Made by a program: the position numbers and the translations under genes | From: Sphingomonas sp. BK345 | Lineage (GTDB): Bacteria > Pseudomonadota > Alphaproteobacteria > Sphingomonadales > Sphingomonadaceae | Direction: 5' to 3' | DNA length: 64,000 nt | Assembly (NCBI RefSeq): GCF_014193845.1 | Contig: NZ_JACHZX010000001.1 | Coordinates: 930,001 to 994,000 of the forward strand | Notes under the pieces: generated by a model | The model's database searches: none | What the model was told of the DNA's origin: nothing | The model's input: only the letters and a program-made list of their open reading frames with translations | In this document: positions 41,984-50,752 of the stretch, one piece after another | How positions within the stretch are numbered: the stretch's first letter is position 1 | Layout: each line of letters opens with the position of its first letter

Positions 41984-43741
41984 TCACGACAGCCGCAGCC
42001 GGCGCTCGGCCAGCCGGTAGAGCGGGCGGAACAGCGCCCGGTTGATCGCGATCACCAGCGCGGACATCACGAGGATGCCGAGCAGCACGCGCGCTTCGTC
42101 CCCCGCCGCGGTCGCCTCGGCGATATAGCTGCCCAGCCCCGCCGCGGTGAGCCGCGTGGAGCCCCAGCTCACCGCCTCGGCGACGATGCTGGCGTTCCAC
42201 GAGCCGCCGCTCGCGGTCAGCGCGCCGGTGACGTAATACGGGAAGATCGCGGGCAGGATCAGCCGCCGCCACCATGCCCAGCCGCTGAGGCCGAACAGCC
42301 GCGCCGCCTCGCGCAGGTCGCTCGGGATCGCGCTGGCACCGGCGATGACGTTGAACAGGATGTACCATTGCGTGCCGAGCCCGATCAGCGGGGTGAGCCA
42401 GATGTCCGGGTTCGCGTGCCAGCGCACGATCAGCACCACCGCGACCGGGAACAGCACGTTGGCGGGGAAGGCCGCGAGGAATTGCGCGACCGGCTGCGCG
42501 CGCGCGGTCCAGCGGGGGCGCAGCCCGATCCACACGCCGATGGGTACCCAGACGAGACTCGCCGCGACGATCAGCACCGCCACGCGCACCAGCGTGTAGA
42601 AGGCGAGCCGCAGCACTAGACAAGCGTCGCTCGGGCTCAGCCGCGCCGCCAGGTAGCGCGCGGCGAGCAGCGCCGCGCCCGCCGCGGCGAGCGCGACCGC
42701 CACCTGCCAGACCCGCTGCGACCGCGCCGCTCGCTTCCCCGCGTCCTCGCGCGTGCCGAACGTGCGGTGCTGGGCGGCAGCGCTCGGGGCTGGGTCGAGC
42801 AGCAGCATCGCCCCCGCCACGGCGCGCCACGGCTTCACCAGTGCGGGCAGCAGCCGCGCGCGCCGCAGCAGCTCGAACAGCCAGGAACGCGGCGGCGCCA
42901 CGCTGGCGGTCTGCTCGACGCGGAAGCGATCGGCCCAGGCGATCGCGGGGCGGAACACGAGCTGGTCGTACAGCAGGATCACCGCCGCCATGGTCGCCAC
43001 CGCCAGCGCCACCGCGCCGAGATCGCGCCGCTCGATCGCCAGCCCCAGCCATGAGCCGACGCCGGGCAGCATCACCTGCGTCCGCCCGACGCTGATCGCC
43101 TCCGAGGCGACGACGAAGAACCAGCCGCCCGACATCGACAGCATCGCGTTCCACACCAGCCCCGGCGCGGCGAAGGGCAGCTCGACCCGCAGCAGCCGGC
43201 GCAGCGGAGACAGGCCGAAGCCGCGCGCCACCTCGGCGAGGTCGTCGGGCACCTGGCGCAACGACTGGTAGAGGCTCAGTGCGATGTTCCACGCCTGGCT
43301 GGTGAAGATCGCGAAGACCGCGGCGCATTCCACGCCGAGCCGACTGCCCGGGAACAGCCCCATGAAGGCGGTGACGGTGAAGGTGAGGAAGCCCAGCACC
43401 GGCACCGACTGGAGGATGTCGAGCGCGGGGACGATCACCAGCTCGGCGCGGCGGCTCTTGGCGGCGGCGGTGGCGACCACGACGCTGAACACCAGCGAGG
43501 CCGCCAGCGCCGCGAACAGCCGCAGCGTGGTGAGCAGCGCGTAATAGGGCAGAGCGCGCGGATCGAGCGTGATCGGCTCGAGCTGGAGCCGGCGGAGCGG
43601 CTCGACCGCGTCGTGCGCGCCCGCGGCCACCGCGGCGCCGAGGCCGGCGAGCAGCGCGAAGAGCGCGAGATCGGGCCAGCCGAGTGCGATACGACGCGCT
43701 CCCAGCGGCGGGGCGGTGCGGCCGAGCGGACGGGACAGCAC
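41984..43741 (-). CDS. ABC transporter permease with two fused permease domains (585 aa)
   Basis: Two binding-protein-dependent permease domains occur in one chain. Domain one spans about residues 60-290, with the EAA-like loop EVARGFGLSPLRRLLRVELP. Domain two spans about 370-580, with EAARLFGLSGWAWWRRLILP. A cytoplasmic linker carries DRFRVEQTASVAPPRSWLFE. A single chain can thus supply both halves of the membrane channel, paired with the ATPase downstream. The start is uncertain; GTG 43741 is chosen because upstream sequence is Arg-rich and non-homologous. The substrate is not indicated: the nitrate/bicarbonate/sulfonate group is the closest general type. Confidence 0.82.
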   Translation of the reverse strand: MLSRPLGRTAPPLGARRIALGWPDLALFALLAGLGAAVAAGAHDAVEPLRRLQLEPITLDPRALPYYALLTTLRLFAALAASLVFSVVVATAAAKSRRAELVIVPALDILQSVPVLGFLTFTVTAFMGLFPGSRLGVECAAVFAIFTSQAWNIALSLYQSLRQVPDDLAEVARGFGLSPLRRLLRVELPFAAPGLVWNAMLSMSGGWFFVVASEAISVGRTQVMLPGVGSWLGLAIERRDLGAVALAVATMAAVILLYDQLVFRPAIAWADRFRVEQTASVAPPRSWLFELLRRARLLPALVKPWRAVAGAMLLLDPAPSAAAQHRTFGTREDAGKRAARSQRVWQVAVALAAAGAALLAARYLAARLSPSDACLVLRLAFYTLVRVAVLIVAASLVWVPIGVWIGLRPRWTARAQPVAQFLAAFPANVLFPVAVVLIVRWHANPDIWLTPLIGLGTQWYILFNVIAGASAIPSDLREAARLFGLSGWAWWRRLILPAIFPYYVTGALTASGGSWNASIVAEAVSWGSTRLTAAGLGSYIAEATAAGDEARVLLGILVMSALVIAINRALFRPLYRLAERRLRLS

Positions 43742-44534
43742 GGGCGATCCTGTCAGGCGACGCGGCGGCGCGCCGCCACCATCGCGCGCAGCAGCCGGGC
43801 GCGGTGGAGTGGCGCGGCGGCGAGCGCGGCGCGGATCGCGCACCCGCGCGCGGCGGCGCGAAGGGCGAGCAGGCGCTGGTCCTTGTTGAGGGTGACGAAA
43901 GCTGGATCGGTCCCGCCCGGGCCATGATCCGGCAAAGGCGACACTCTTGCAAGAGCCGCGCAACGCTCCCCCACTTCCGTCATTCCTGACTTGTTCCGGG
44001 ATCCACGCTTCCGCGAGAGCAACGCACCGGCTGTCTGCGGCACAGTGGATCCCGGACCAAGTCCGGGATGACGGAAGGTTTTGCAGGGGTCCCGCGAACG
44101 CCGAGATTCAAGGTCGCCGGGATCGGGCTCGCGGCGCTGGGTTCCTGCGTGCGCAGGAGCACGCTGATCGTGCGATGAAGACAGGTCGAGTTCAGGCGAA
44201 CGCACGACGGCGCGCGGGTCATATCGGGTCATGGCGACCTCCATCGGGGTTCCGGTGACGGGACCCGGCGGCGGTCGGCTCAGGTCAGCGCGTGCCGACC
44301 TCGCGAGCCACCGACGGACCCGTGCGCTGACGTGCGGTGACGGCGAAGCGGGTGCTTCGACTGTCTCCGTCGTCGGACAAGGGACTAGATCGGGGCATCG
44401 GTGCGCGTTTCTCCGAGTCGCACGGGAGCGCGCGACGCGGTCGCCCTTACGCCTGTCGCGCCGCGGATCAACCCCGCGCCCGCCGCGTCGCTACCCGATA
44501 TGAGCGAGCGGCCGTCCGGCGCCGTGCCGGACGC
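43742..44534. other. 793-bp intergenic region with repeats, no supported gene
   Basis: A class B inverted repeat (43973-44078; arms CTTCCGTCATTCCTGAC and GTCCGGGATGACGGAAG around GGATCCAC and GTGGATCC) and a class A hairpin GTTCCTGCG-TG-CGCAGGAGC (44141-44160) are present. A short minus-strand frame ending at 43753 (VTLNKDQRLLALRAAARGC) lies just before the permease and could be a 5' extension or small ORF, but no start codon fits. The stretch 44240-44530 shows nothing recognisable. Confidence 0.5.
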
Positions 44535-47003
44535 TCAGCCGGTTGCGCCCAGCATCTCCGCTACCTTGGCGGTGAGCGCGTGCATCGTGAAGGGTTTGGT
44601 CAGCAGCTCCATGCCGGGCTCGAGATGCCCCCCGCCGACCGCGACATTCTCGGCATAGCCCGTCACGAACAGCACCTTCAGCCCGGGGCGCAGCGCGCGC
44701 GCCGCATCGGCCACCTGGCGGCCGTTGAGCCCGCCGGGCAGGCCGACATCGGTGATCAGCAGGTCGATCGGCGCGTCCGAGCCGAGCACCTTCAGCCCGG
44801 CCGCGCCGTCGGCGGCCCCAATCACCGTATAGCCCGCCTCCTCGAGTACCTCGTCGATCAAGTGGCGGATCGTGGTCTCGTCGTCGACCACCAGCACGGT
44901 CGCGCTGCGCACCGCCGCGGCGGCGTCTTCCACGCCCTCCTCCTCACCACCGAGAGCGGCACCGGCGTGGCGCGGCAGATAGATGGTGATCGTGGTGCCC
45001 GCGCCCAGCGCGGAGTCGATGCGCACCTGCCCGCCCGACTGGCGCGCGAAGCCGTAGATCATCGACAGCCCCAGGCCCGTCCCCTGGCCGATCGGCTTGG
45101 TGGTGAAGAAAGGCTCGAACGCGCGCTCCACCGTCTCGGGCGCCATGCCGGTGCCGGTGTCGCTCACCGCGACGCTGAGATAGGGTCCCGGCTCCAGCTC
45201 GAGCTCGCGCGCATCCGACTCGTCGATCCAGCGATTGGCCGTCGCGATCGTCACGCGGCCGGCGTCGGGCATGGCGTCGCGCGCGTTGATGGCGAGGTTC
45301 AGGATCGCGCTCTCCAGCTGGGTGGCGTCGATCATCGCGGTCCACAGCCCGGGCGCAGCGATCACCTCGATCGCGCTGGTCGGGCCGATCGAGCGCTGCA
45401 GCAGCTCCTCCATCCCCGCGATCAGCCGGTTGACGTCGGTCGGGCGCGGGTCGAGCGTCTGGCGGCGCGAGAAGGCCAGCAGCCGCTGGGTCAGCGACGC
45501 GGCGCGGCGGCTGGCACCCTGCGCGGCGAGGACAAAACGCTCAAGGTCGTCGTGCCGCCCGCGCGCCAGCCGCGCCTGCACCAGCTCCAGATTGCCCATC
45601 ACGCCCGTGAGCAGATTGTTGAAATCGTGCGCCAGCCCTCCGGTGAGCTGGCCGACGGCCTCCATCTTCTGCGCCTGGCGCAGCTGTCCCTCGGCGAGCG
45701 CCAGCGCGGCGGTCTGCGCCTTCTCCTCGGTGGCGTCGCGGCCGACCGCAATGATCTTGCCGTCGCCCGGCCCCGCCGCCCAGACGAGGTCGCGGTAGCT
45801 GCCGTCGCGGTGGCGGTAGCGGTTGTCGAAGCGCGCGAACGCCTGTCCGGCGCCGATCCCCGCCGCGGCGGCGCGCGTCTCGTCGAGGTCGTCGGGGTGG
45901 ACGAAGGCGAAGATCGGGCGGCCGAGCAGCTCGAACTCGGCCCACCCCAACACCCGCGTCCACGCCGGATTGACCGCCTCGATCGTGCCGTCGAAGCCGG
46001 CGACGAGCATGATGTCCGACGACAATTGCCACAGCCGGTTGCGGTCGGCGGTGCGCGCCGCGACCTCCTGCTCGAGCGTGGCGTTGAGCCGCTCGAGCTC
46101 CTGCTGCGCCTGCCAGCGCGCGGTCTCGTCGCGTGCGATCTTGATGAAACCGCGCTCCTGCCCCTGCGCATCGGCGGGCAGCGGGTGGACCGAGCCGTTG
46201 AGGAACACCCGCGTGCCGTCGCGGCGCAGGTGCCAGCGCTCGTCGGGCGCGCAGCCGTCGCGCGCGGCGCCGGTGATCTCGCGCACGTCGGCCCCCGCGG
46301 CGCGGTCCTCGGGCGTGAAGATCATCGCGGCGGGCTGACCCACCGCCTCCTCCGGCGTCCAGCCGAGCACCGCCTCCGCCCCCGCCGACCAGCTGGTGAT
46401 CACCCCGCCCGCGTCGGTGGTGAAGATGACGTGGTCGCGCGCGCCCTCGATCACCAGCCGCAGCCGCTCCTCGCTCTGGCGCAGCGCGGCGTCGCTCAGC
46501 ACGCGCTCGGTGGTCTCGTTGGTGAAGATAAACAGGCCCGCCACCCCACCGCTTGAGTCGAGCACGCGCGAGTAGGAGAAGGTGAACCAGGTGTCGGACT
46601 GGCCGCGGTCGGTGTCGAGCTTCCACGGCAGGTCGGTGAAGCGCTGGCTGCGCCCGGCGAAGGCGTCGTCGATGATCGGCTTCGCCTGCGCCCAGGCGTC
46701 CGCCCAGACGGTGCGGAACGGCGCCCCCATCGCCCAGGCCAGACGCGGCCCGAGCAGCGGAAAATAGGTTTCGTTGAAGAAGAAGGTGAGCTCCTCCGCC
46801 CCCCAGCAGAGGATCATGGACTCGGGCGAGTTGAGCACGGTGCTCAGCGTCGCCTTGAGCGCCTCGGGCCAGTCGGCCGGCGTGCCGAGCGGGTGATCGG
46901 TCCAGTCGCGCGCAAGGATCAGCTCGGTCGCGCGCCCGCCCCCGGCGAGGAAGCGCAGCGGCGCGGGCAGCTCGGCTGGATCACGGTAGAGAGCGGAGAT
47001 CAT
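44535..47003 (-). CDS. Hybrid PAS-domain sensor histidine kinase with C-terminal receiver (822 aa)
   Basis: A soluble kinase without obvious membrane helices. Three PAS-like units are seen: about residues 20-165 (TFFFNETYFPLLGPRLAWAM), 175-295 (HVIFTTDAGGVITSWSAGAE), and 325-445 (DIMLVAGFDGTIEAVNPAWT). The kinase core has H-box GLAHDFNNLLTGVMGNLELV, N-box AILNLAINARDAMPD, G1 VSDTGTGMA, F-box FEPFFTTK and G2 GQGTGLGLSMIYGF. The C-terminal receiver has VVDDETTIRHL and the phospho-acceptor Asp in IDLLITDVGLPGGLNG. It belongs to the HWE-unrelated, HDFNN-type group of hybrid kinases. The signal is unknown. It is a single gene, convergent to nothing nearby. Confidence 0.92.
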   Translation of the reverse strand: MISALYRDPAELPAPLRFLAGGGRATELILARDWTDHPLGTPADWPEALKATLSTVLNSPESMILCWGAEELTFFFNETYFPLLGPRLAWAMGAPFRTVWADAWAQAKPIIDDAFAGRSQRFTDLPWKLDTDRGQSDTWFTFSYSRVLDSSGGVAGLFIFTNETTERVLSDAALRQSEERLRLVIEGARDHVIFTTDAGGVITSWSAGAEAVLGWTPEEAVGQPAAMIFTPEDRAAGADVREITGAARDGCAPDERWHLRRDGTRVFLNGSVHPLPADAQGQERGFIKIARDETARWQAQQELERLNATLEQEVAARTADRNRLWQLSSDIMLVAGFDGTIEAVNPAWTRVLGWAEFELLGRPIFAFVHPDDLDETRAAAAGIGAGQAFARFDNRYRHRDGSYRDLVWAAGPGDGKIIAVGRDATEEKAQTAALALAEGQLRQAQKMEAVGQLTGGLAHDFNNLLTGVMGNLELVQARLARGRHDDLERFVLAAQGASRRAASLTQRLLAFSRRQTLDPRPTDVNRLIAGMEELLQRSIGPTSAIEVIAAPGLWTAMIDATQLESAILNLAINARDAMPDAGRVTIATANRWIDESDARELELEPGPYLSVAVSDTGTGMAPETVERAFEPFFTTKPIGQGTGLGLSMIYGFARQSGGQVRIDSALGAGTTITIYLPRHAGAALGGEEEGVEDAAAAVRSATVLVVDDETTIRHLIDEVLEEAGYTVIGAADGAAGLKVLGSDAPIDLLITDVGLPGGLNGRQVADAARALRPGLKVLFVTGYAENVAVGGGHLEPGMELLTKPFTMHALTAKVAEMLGATG

Positions 47004-47076
47004 GGGCCGATCGCGTTAGCGCTACAGCGGCGGCAAAGATACCGCTCGACGTGGTGGCCGTACGAACCGCCAGGGG

Positions 47077-47155
47077 ACTCCTGCGAACGCCGGAGCCCGG
47101 ACCCACGGGCAGGTCGCCCTGCCACCCTGGATCCCCGCGTGCGCAGGAACACGAT
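47077..47155. repeat. Class A extragenic palindrome doublet
   Basis: GGACTCCTGCGAACGCCGGAGCC at the left and CCCGCGTGCGCAGGAACACG at the right are degenerate versions of the unit at 8340-8425. It lies between the divergent kinase and dehydrogenase starts. Confidence 0.55.
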
Positions 47156-47188
47156 GCGTGCCGGACCAATCCCGTCTATCGCTGATCC

Positions 47189-48085
47189 ATGGCCAGACCC
47201 GACCTCTTCCTTGCCCAGCCCCAGTCCGCCGCGCTCGAGGCTGCGCTGGCGGCGCGCTTCACGCTCCACCGCGGCACCGCGCCGGCGACGACGCGTGCCG
47301 TCGTCGGCGGCGGCTCGCTGCGCTGGGGGGCGGCTGACTGCGACCGGCTGCCCGCGCTCGAGATCGTCGCGATCCATGGCGTCGGCCACGACGGCGTCGA
47401 CCTCAACGCGGCGCGCGCGCGCGGCGTGCGCGTGACCATCACGCCCGAGGTGCTGACCGACGACGTCGCCGATCTCGCGCTCGCCCTGTGGCTGGCGGCG
47501 GAACGCGCGGTGGTGGCGAACGACCGCGCGGTGCGCGACGGGGGCTGGAGCGTACCACTGGCGCGGCGCGCGACGGGGCGGCGAGTCGGCATCTTCGGCC
47601 TGGGGCAGATCGGCCGTGCGATCGCGACGCGCGCCGCGCCCTTCGCCGGCTGGATCGGCTATTGCGCGCGTTCGGCCAAGGACGTGCCCTATCAGCGGCT
47701 GCCCGACATCACCGCGCTGGCGGCGGCGTGCGACGTGCTGATCCTCGCCGCGCCGGGGGGTGCAGCGACCGAGCGCGCGATCGACGCCGCGGTGCTGGAC
47801 GCGCTCGGCGCGGGCGGCGTGCTGGTCAACGTCGCGCGCGGCAGCCTGGTCGACGAGGCGGCGCTGGTGAGCGCGCTGGAGCGCGGCGTGATCGCGGGCG
47901 CGGGGCTCGACGTCTTCGCCGACGAGCCGCGCGTGCCCGCGGCGCTGCGCGCGCTGCCGCAGGTGGTGCTGGCACCGCATCAGGGCAGCGCGACGCGCGA
48001 GGCCCGCGCGGCGATGGAGGCGCTGGTGCTCGCCAACCTCGACGCCTGGCTGGCGGGAAAGCCGTCGGTGTCCGCGATCGCCTGA
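47189..48085 (+). CDS. 2-hydroxyacid dehydrogenase, D-isomer specific (298 aa)
   Basis: A NAD(P)-dependent D-2-hydroxyacid dehydrogenase of the glyoxylate/hydroxypyruvate reductase group. It shows the nucleotide motif GRRVGIFGLGQIGRAIATRA (GxGxxG), the catalytic Arg in GGVLVNVARGSLVDEAALVS, the Glu in GLDVFADEPRVPAAL, and the His in VVLAPHQGSATREAR. The catalytic trio is complete. The protein is slightly short (usual length about 310-320) because the N-terminal substrate domain is compact. It stands alone between repeat clusters. Confidence 0.9.
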   Translation: MARPDLFLAQPQSAALEAALAARFTLHRGTAPATTRAVVGGGSLRWGAADCDRLPALEIVAIHGVGHDGVDLNAARARGVRVTITPEVLTDDVADLALALWLAAERAVVANDRAVRDGGWSVPLARRATGRRVGIFGLGQIGRAIATRAAPFAGWIGYCARSAKDVPYQRLPDITALAAACDVLILAAPGGAATERAIDAAVLDALGAGGVLVNVARGSLVDEAALVSALERGVIAGAGLDVFADEPRVPAALRALPQVVLAPHQGSATREARAAMEALVLANLDAWLAGKPSVSAIA

Positions 48086-48126
48086 GCGGTGGGCGGCAAG
48101 CATCGCCGAGTCAACCAGCGCCACCG

Positions 48127-48380
48127 CCGTCATCCAGGGCTCGTCTCAGGGTCCACCATCCCGCGCACACGCCGGCCGGAGAGCGTGCGGCGCGGTTGAT
48201 CCCGGACCAAGGCTCTCCCGAGCGTGTCGGCGGATCCGGGATGACGGAAAGGGGAGGCGGCGAGCGGGTGACGCCCGCCTAATCGTCGGCACCACCGGGC
48301 GGGCTCCCGCGCATGCAGGAGCCCAGCGCCACCGCCGCCCCGCCCGCGACCCTGAACGTCGGCGTCCGCCGGAGCACGGC
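48127..48380. repeat. Cluster of class B and class A palindromes upstream of nhaA
   Basis: CGCCGTCATCCAGGGCTCGT and GATCCGGGATGACGG bound a class B repeat at 48127-48247. GGGCTCCCGCGCATGCAGGAGCCC (48301-48324) and GGCGTCCGCCGGAGCAC (48361-48377) form a class A doublet. Together they fill most of the 320-bp gap between the dehydrogenase and nhaA and leave room for only a short promoter. Confidence 0.6.
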
Positions 48381-48405
48381 TAGCCCTTGCCCCCGGGGAT
48401 ACCCG

Positions 48406-49671
48406 ATGCGATACGCGCCGCGGGTGTCCGCGCTGCTCCAGCGCGGGCAGGTTCTCGCGCTGGTCGGGCCGCCAGCGCGTCGACGCCTGCCCGGAGTCCG
48501 CGCCATCACCCAGCCGAACCACCCGCCCCGGTCGCGCGCCAGCGCGCTGCGCCGCTTCCTCACCGGCCAGGCCGCCGGCGGCGCGGTGCTGATCGCCGCC
48601 GCCCTGCTCGCGCTGCTGCTCGCGAACTCGCCGCTCGGACCCGGTTATGCCGCGCTGCTCCACGGCAACGTCGGACCGCTCACGCTGGAAGCCTGGATCA
48701 ACGACGCGCTGATGGCGGTGTTCTTCCTGCTCGTCGGGCTCGAGATCAAGCGCGAGACGCTGCACGGCCAGCTCGCCTCCTGGTCACGCCGGCTGCTGCC
48801 GGGCATCGCCGCCGCGGGCGGGATGGCGGCGCCCGCGCTGCTCTACCTCGCGATCAACCGCGGCGGCGCGACGCAGGGCTGGGCGATCCCGGCGGCGACG
48901 GACATCGCCTTCGCGCTCGGCGTCATCGCGCTGCTCGGGGAGCGTGTCCCCGCCTCACTGCGCGTCTTCCTCGCCGCGCTGGCGATCATCGACGATCTCG
49001 GCGCAGTGGTGATCATCGCGCTGTTCTACACCGGTGCACTGGCGCTGCCTTACCTCGTCGCGGCGGGCGCGGTGCTGGTCGTGCTGACGCTGCTCAACCG
49101 CGCGGGCGTGACCCGGCTCACCCCGTATCTGCTGCTCGGCGTCTTGCTGTGGTGGCTGGTGCTGCGCTCGGGCGTCCACGCGACGCTCGCGGGCGTGATG
49201 CTGGCCTTCACCATACCGGCGCAGGACGGGCGCGAGGGCAGCCCGCTCTGCCGGCTCGAGCACCGGCTGCACGCGCCGGTCGCCTTCGTCATCCTGCCGC
49301 TGTTCGCGCTCGCCAACGCCGCGGTGCCGGTGCTCGGCCTGCCAGTCGGCGCGCTCGCCGCCCCGGTGACGCTGGGGGTGGCGGCGGGGCTGCTGCTCGG
49401 CAAGGTGGCGGGCGTGTTCGGCTTCGCCGCGCTCGCGGTGCGACTGCGCTGGGCCGAGCTGCCGGCGCATGCCGGCTGGTTGCAGCTGCTCGGCGTCGCT
49501 CTGCTGTGCGGGATCGGCTTCACGATGAGCATCTTCATCACGCTGCTCGCCTTCGCCGGCGCGCCGCTGCTCCAGGCCGAGGCCAAGCTGGGCGTGCTGA
49601 CGGGCTCGCTGCTGTCGGGCGCGGCCGGCTACCTGCTGCTGCGCGTCGCCGCGCGTGAGACGGATCATTAG
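48406..49671 (+). CDS. nhaA: Na+/H+ antiporter NhaA (about 421 aa)
   Basis: NhaA exports Na+ or Li+ in exchange for protons across the inner membrane and supports pH and salt tolerance. The core is complete: RFLTGQAAGGAVLIAAALLA, FFLLVGLEIKRETLHGQL, the unwound-helix Asp in AIPAATDIAFALGVIALLGE, the ion-binding Asp-Asp pair in ALAIIDDLGAVVIIALFYTG, and GIGFTMSIFITLLAFAG. The frame runs back into the upstream repeats. ATG 48406 (with GGGGAT just before it) is chosen, but GTG 48424 is equally possible because the first 40 residues are not conserved. Confidence 0.93.
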   Translation: MRYAPRVSALLQRGQVLALVGPPARRRLPGVRAITQPNHPPRSRASALRRFLTGQAAGGAVLIAAALLALLLANSPLGPGYAALLHGNVGPLTLEAWINDALMAVFFLLVGLEIKRETLHGQLASWSRRLLPGIAAAGGMAAPALLYLAINRGGATQGWAIPAATDIAFALGVIALLGERVPASLRVFLAALAIIDDLGAVVIIALFYTGALALPYLVAAGAVLVVLTLLNRAGVTRLTPYLLLGVLLWWLVLRSGVHATLAGVMLAFTIPAQDGREGSPLCRLEHRLHAPVAFVILPLFALANAAVPVLGLPVGALAAPVTLGVAAGLLLGKVAGVFGFAALAVRLRWAELPAHAGWLQLLGVALLCGIGFTMSIFITLLAFAGAPLLQAEAKLGVLTGSLLSGAAGYLLLRVAARETDH

Positions 49672-49716
49672 CGCTTTCAGCGGGTTACGATGCCGAACCG
49701 GCACGGGAGAGCGACC

Positions 49717-49848
49717 ATGCGGCACGACGACCACGGTGACCAGAGCTTCGGCAAATCGGGCGTGAAGATCCGCGGCGGGCTGATCTACCTCGCCTTCCTG
49801 CTGGCGAGCAGCATCGGCATCCTGTTCTACGCCGGCGACGTGATCTGA
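49717..49848 (+). CDS. Small single-span membrane protein (43 aa)
   Basis: The ATG at 49717 is preceded by GGGAGAG at a suitable distance. The product has a charged N-terminus MRHDDHGDQSFGKSGVKIRG and one hydrophobic helix LIYLAFLLASSIGILFYAG. Such short proteins are easily missed by gene callers. It lies 45 bp after nhaA on the same strand and may be co-transcribed. Function is unknown. Confidence 0.5.
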   Translation: MRHDDHGDQSFGKSGVKIRGGLIYLAFLLASSIGILFYAGDVI

Positions 49849-50026
49849 GGCGGCGGGGAGAGCGGGCGGACCCGCTCGGTCGGAAGCCGGTCTTCCAATC
49901 GAAGGATCGGCCGCCTCCCTCCTCCACCATGATCCACGCCTGCACGCGAGTGACGGTGAGGCGTCTACCCACCCGCCGGACTTCCCCGCCTTCGCAAAGC
50001 GCTGCACCGCGTCTAAGCCACGGCGC

Positions 50027-50752
50027 ATGAGCATCGTCACCACCGCGCCGAAGCGACCGCGCCTCGCCTACCACCATCACGCCGGCACCGCGCCGACGGT
50101 GATCTTCCTCCCCGGCTATGCCTCCGACATGAGCGGCACCAAGGCGCTCGCGCTCGAGCGATGGGCCAAGGCACGCGGCCAGGGCTTCCTGCGCTTCGAC
50201 TATGGCGGCTGCGGCGCCTCCGACGGCAAGTTCGAGGAGCAGGCGCTCGCCGACTGGCGCGACGACGCGGTGGCGATGATCGACCATGTCGACGGGCCGG
50301 TGGTGCTGGTCGGCTCGTCGATGGGCGGCTGGGTGATGCTGCTCGCCGCGCTGGCGCGCCCCGCGCGTGTCGCCGCACTGGTCGGGATCGCCACCGCGCC
50401 CGACTTCACCGATTGGGGCTTCTCGCAGGACGAGAAGATGTACCTGCTCGAGCACGGCCGGCTCGAACGCGCCAACCCCTATGGCCCGGCACCGACCGTC
50501 TACACCCGCCGCTTCTGGCAGTCGGGCGAGGCCAACCGGCTGATGTCGGGAACGATCGCGTTCGATGGACCAGTGCGGCTGCTGCACGGCCAGGCCGACC
50601 CCGACGTGCCGTGGCCTCGCTCGGCACGGCTCGCCGAGCTGATCCGTTCGCCGCACGTTCAGACCTGGCTGGTCAAGGACGGCGACCACCGCCTGTCGCG
50701 CGAGGACGATCTCGCGCTGCTGATCCGCGCGGTGGAGGATGTGGTGCCATGA
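50027..50752 (+). CDS. Alpha/beta hydrolase (241 aa)
   Basis: An alpha/beta-fold hydrolase with oxyanion region VIFLPGYASDMSGTKALALE, GFLRFDYGGCGASDGKFEEQ, the nucleophile elbow VVLVGSSMGGWVMLLAAL (G-x-S-x-G), an Asp in LLHGQADPDVPW and the catalytic His in KDGDHRLSREDDL. The trio is complete. The layout is that of the ABHD10-like palmitoyl/acyl esterases widespread in alphaproteobacteria. The substrate is unknown. The stop overlaps the next start by 4 bp (ATGA). Confidence 0.87.
   Translation: MSIVTTAPKRPRLAYHHHAGTAPTVIFLPGYASDMSGTKALALERWAKARGQGFLRFDYGGCGASDGKFEEQALADWRDDAVAMIDHVDGPVVLVGSSMGGWVMLLAALARPARVAALVGIATAPDFTDWGFSQDEKMYLLEHGRLERANPYGPAPTVYTRRFWQSGEANRLMSGTIAFDGPVRLLHGQADPDVPWPRSARLAELIRSPHVQTWLVKDGDHRLSREDDLALLIRAVEDVVP

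Noticed and set aside
43753..44244. 163-codon minus-strand frame upstream of the permease
   Set aside because: Most of it is translated class A and B repeat sequence, and no start codon fits the only protein-like end.
44337..46556. 739-codon plus-strand frame opposite the histidine kinase
   Set aside because: Antisense to unmistakable kinase and receiver motifs.
49850..49935. Possible tRNA-Ser remnant ending CCTCCCTCCTCCACCA
   Set aside because: The 3' end looks like a tRNA, but no D-arm, anticodon arm or paired acceptor stem could be formed. At most it is a decayed fragment.
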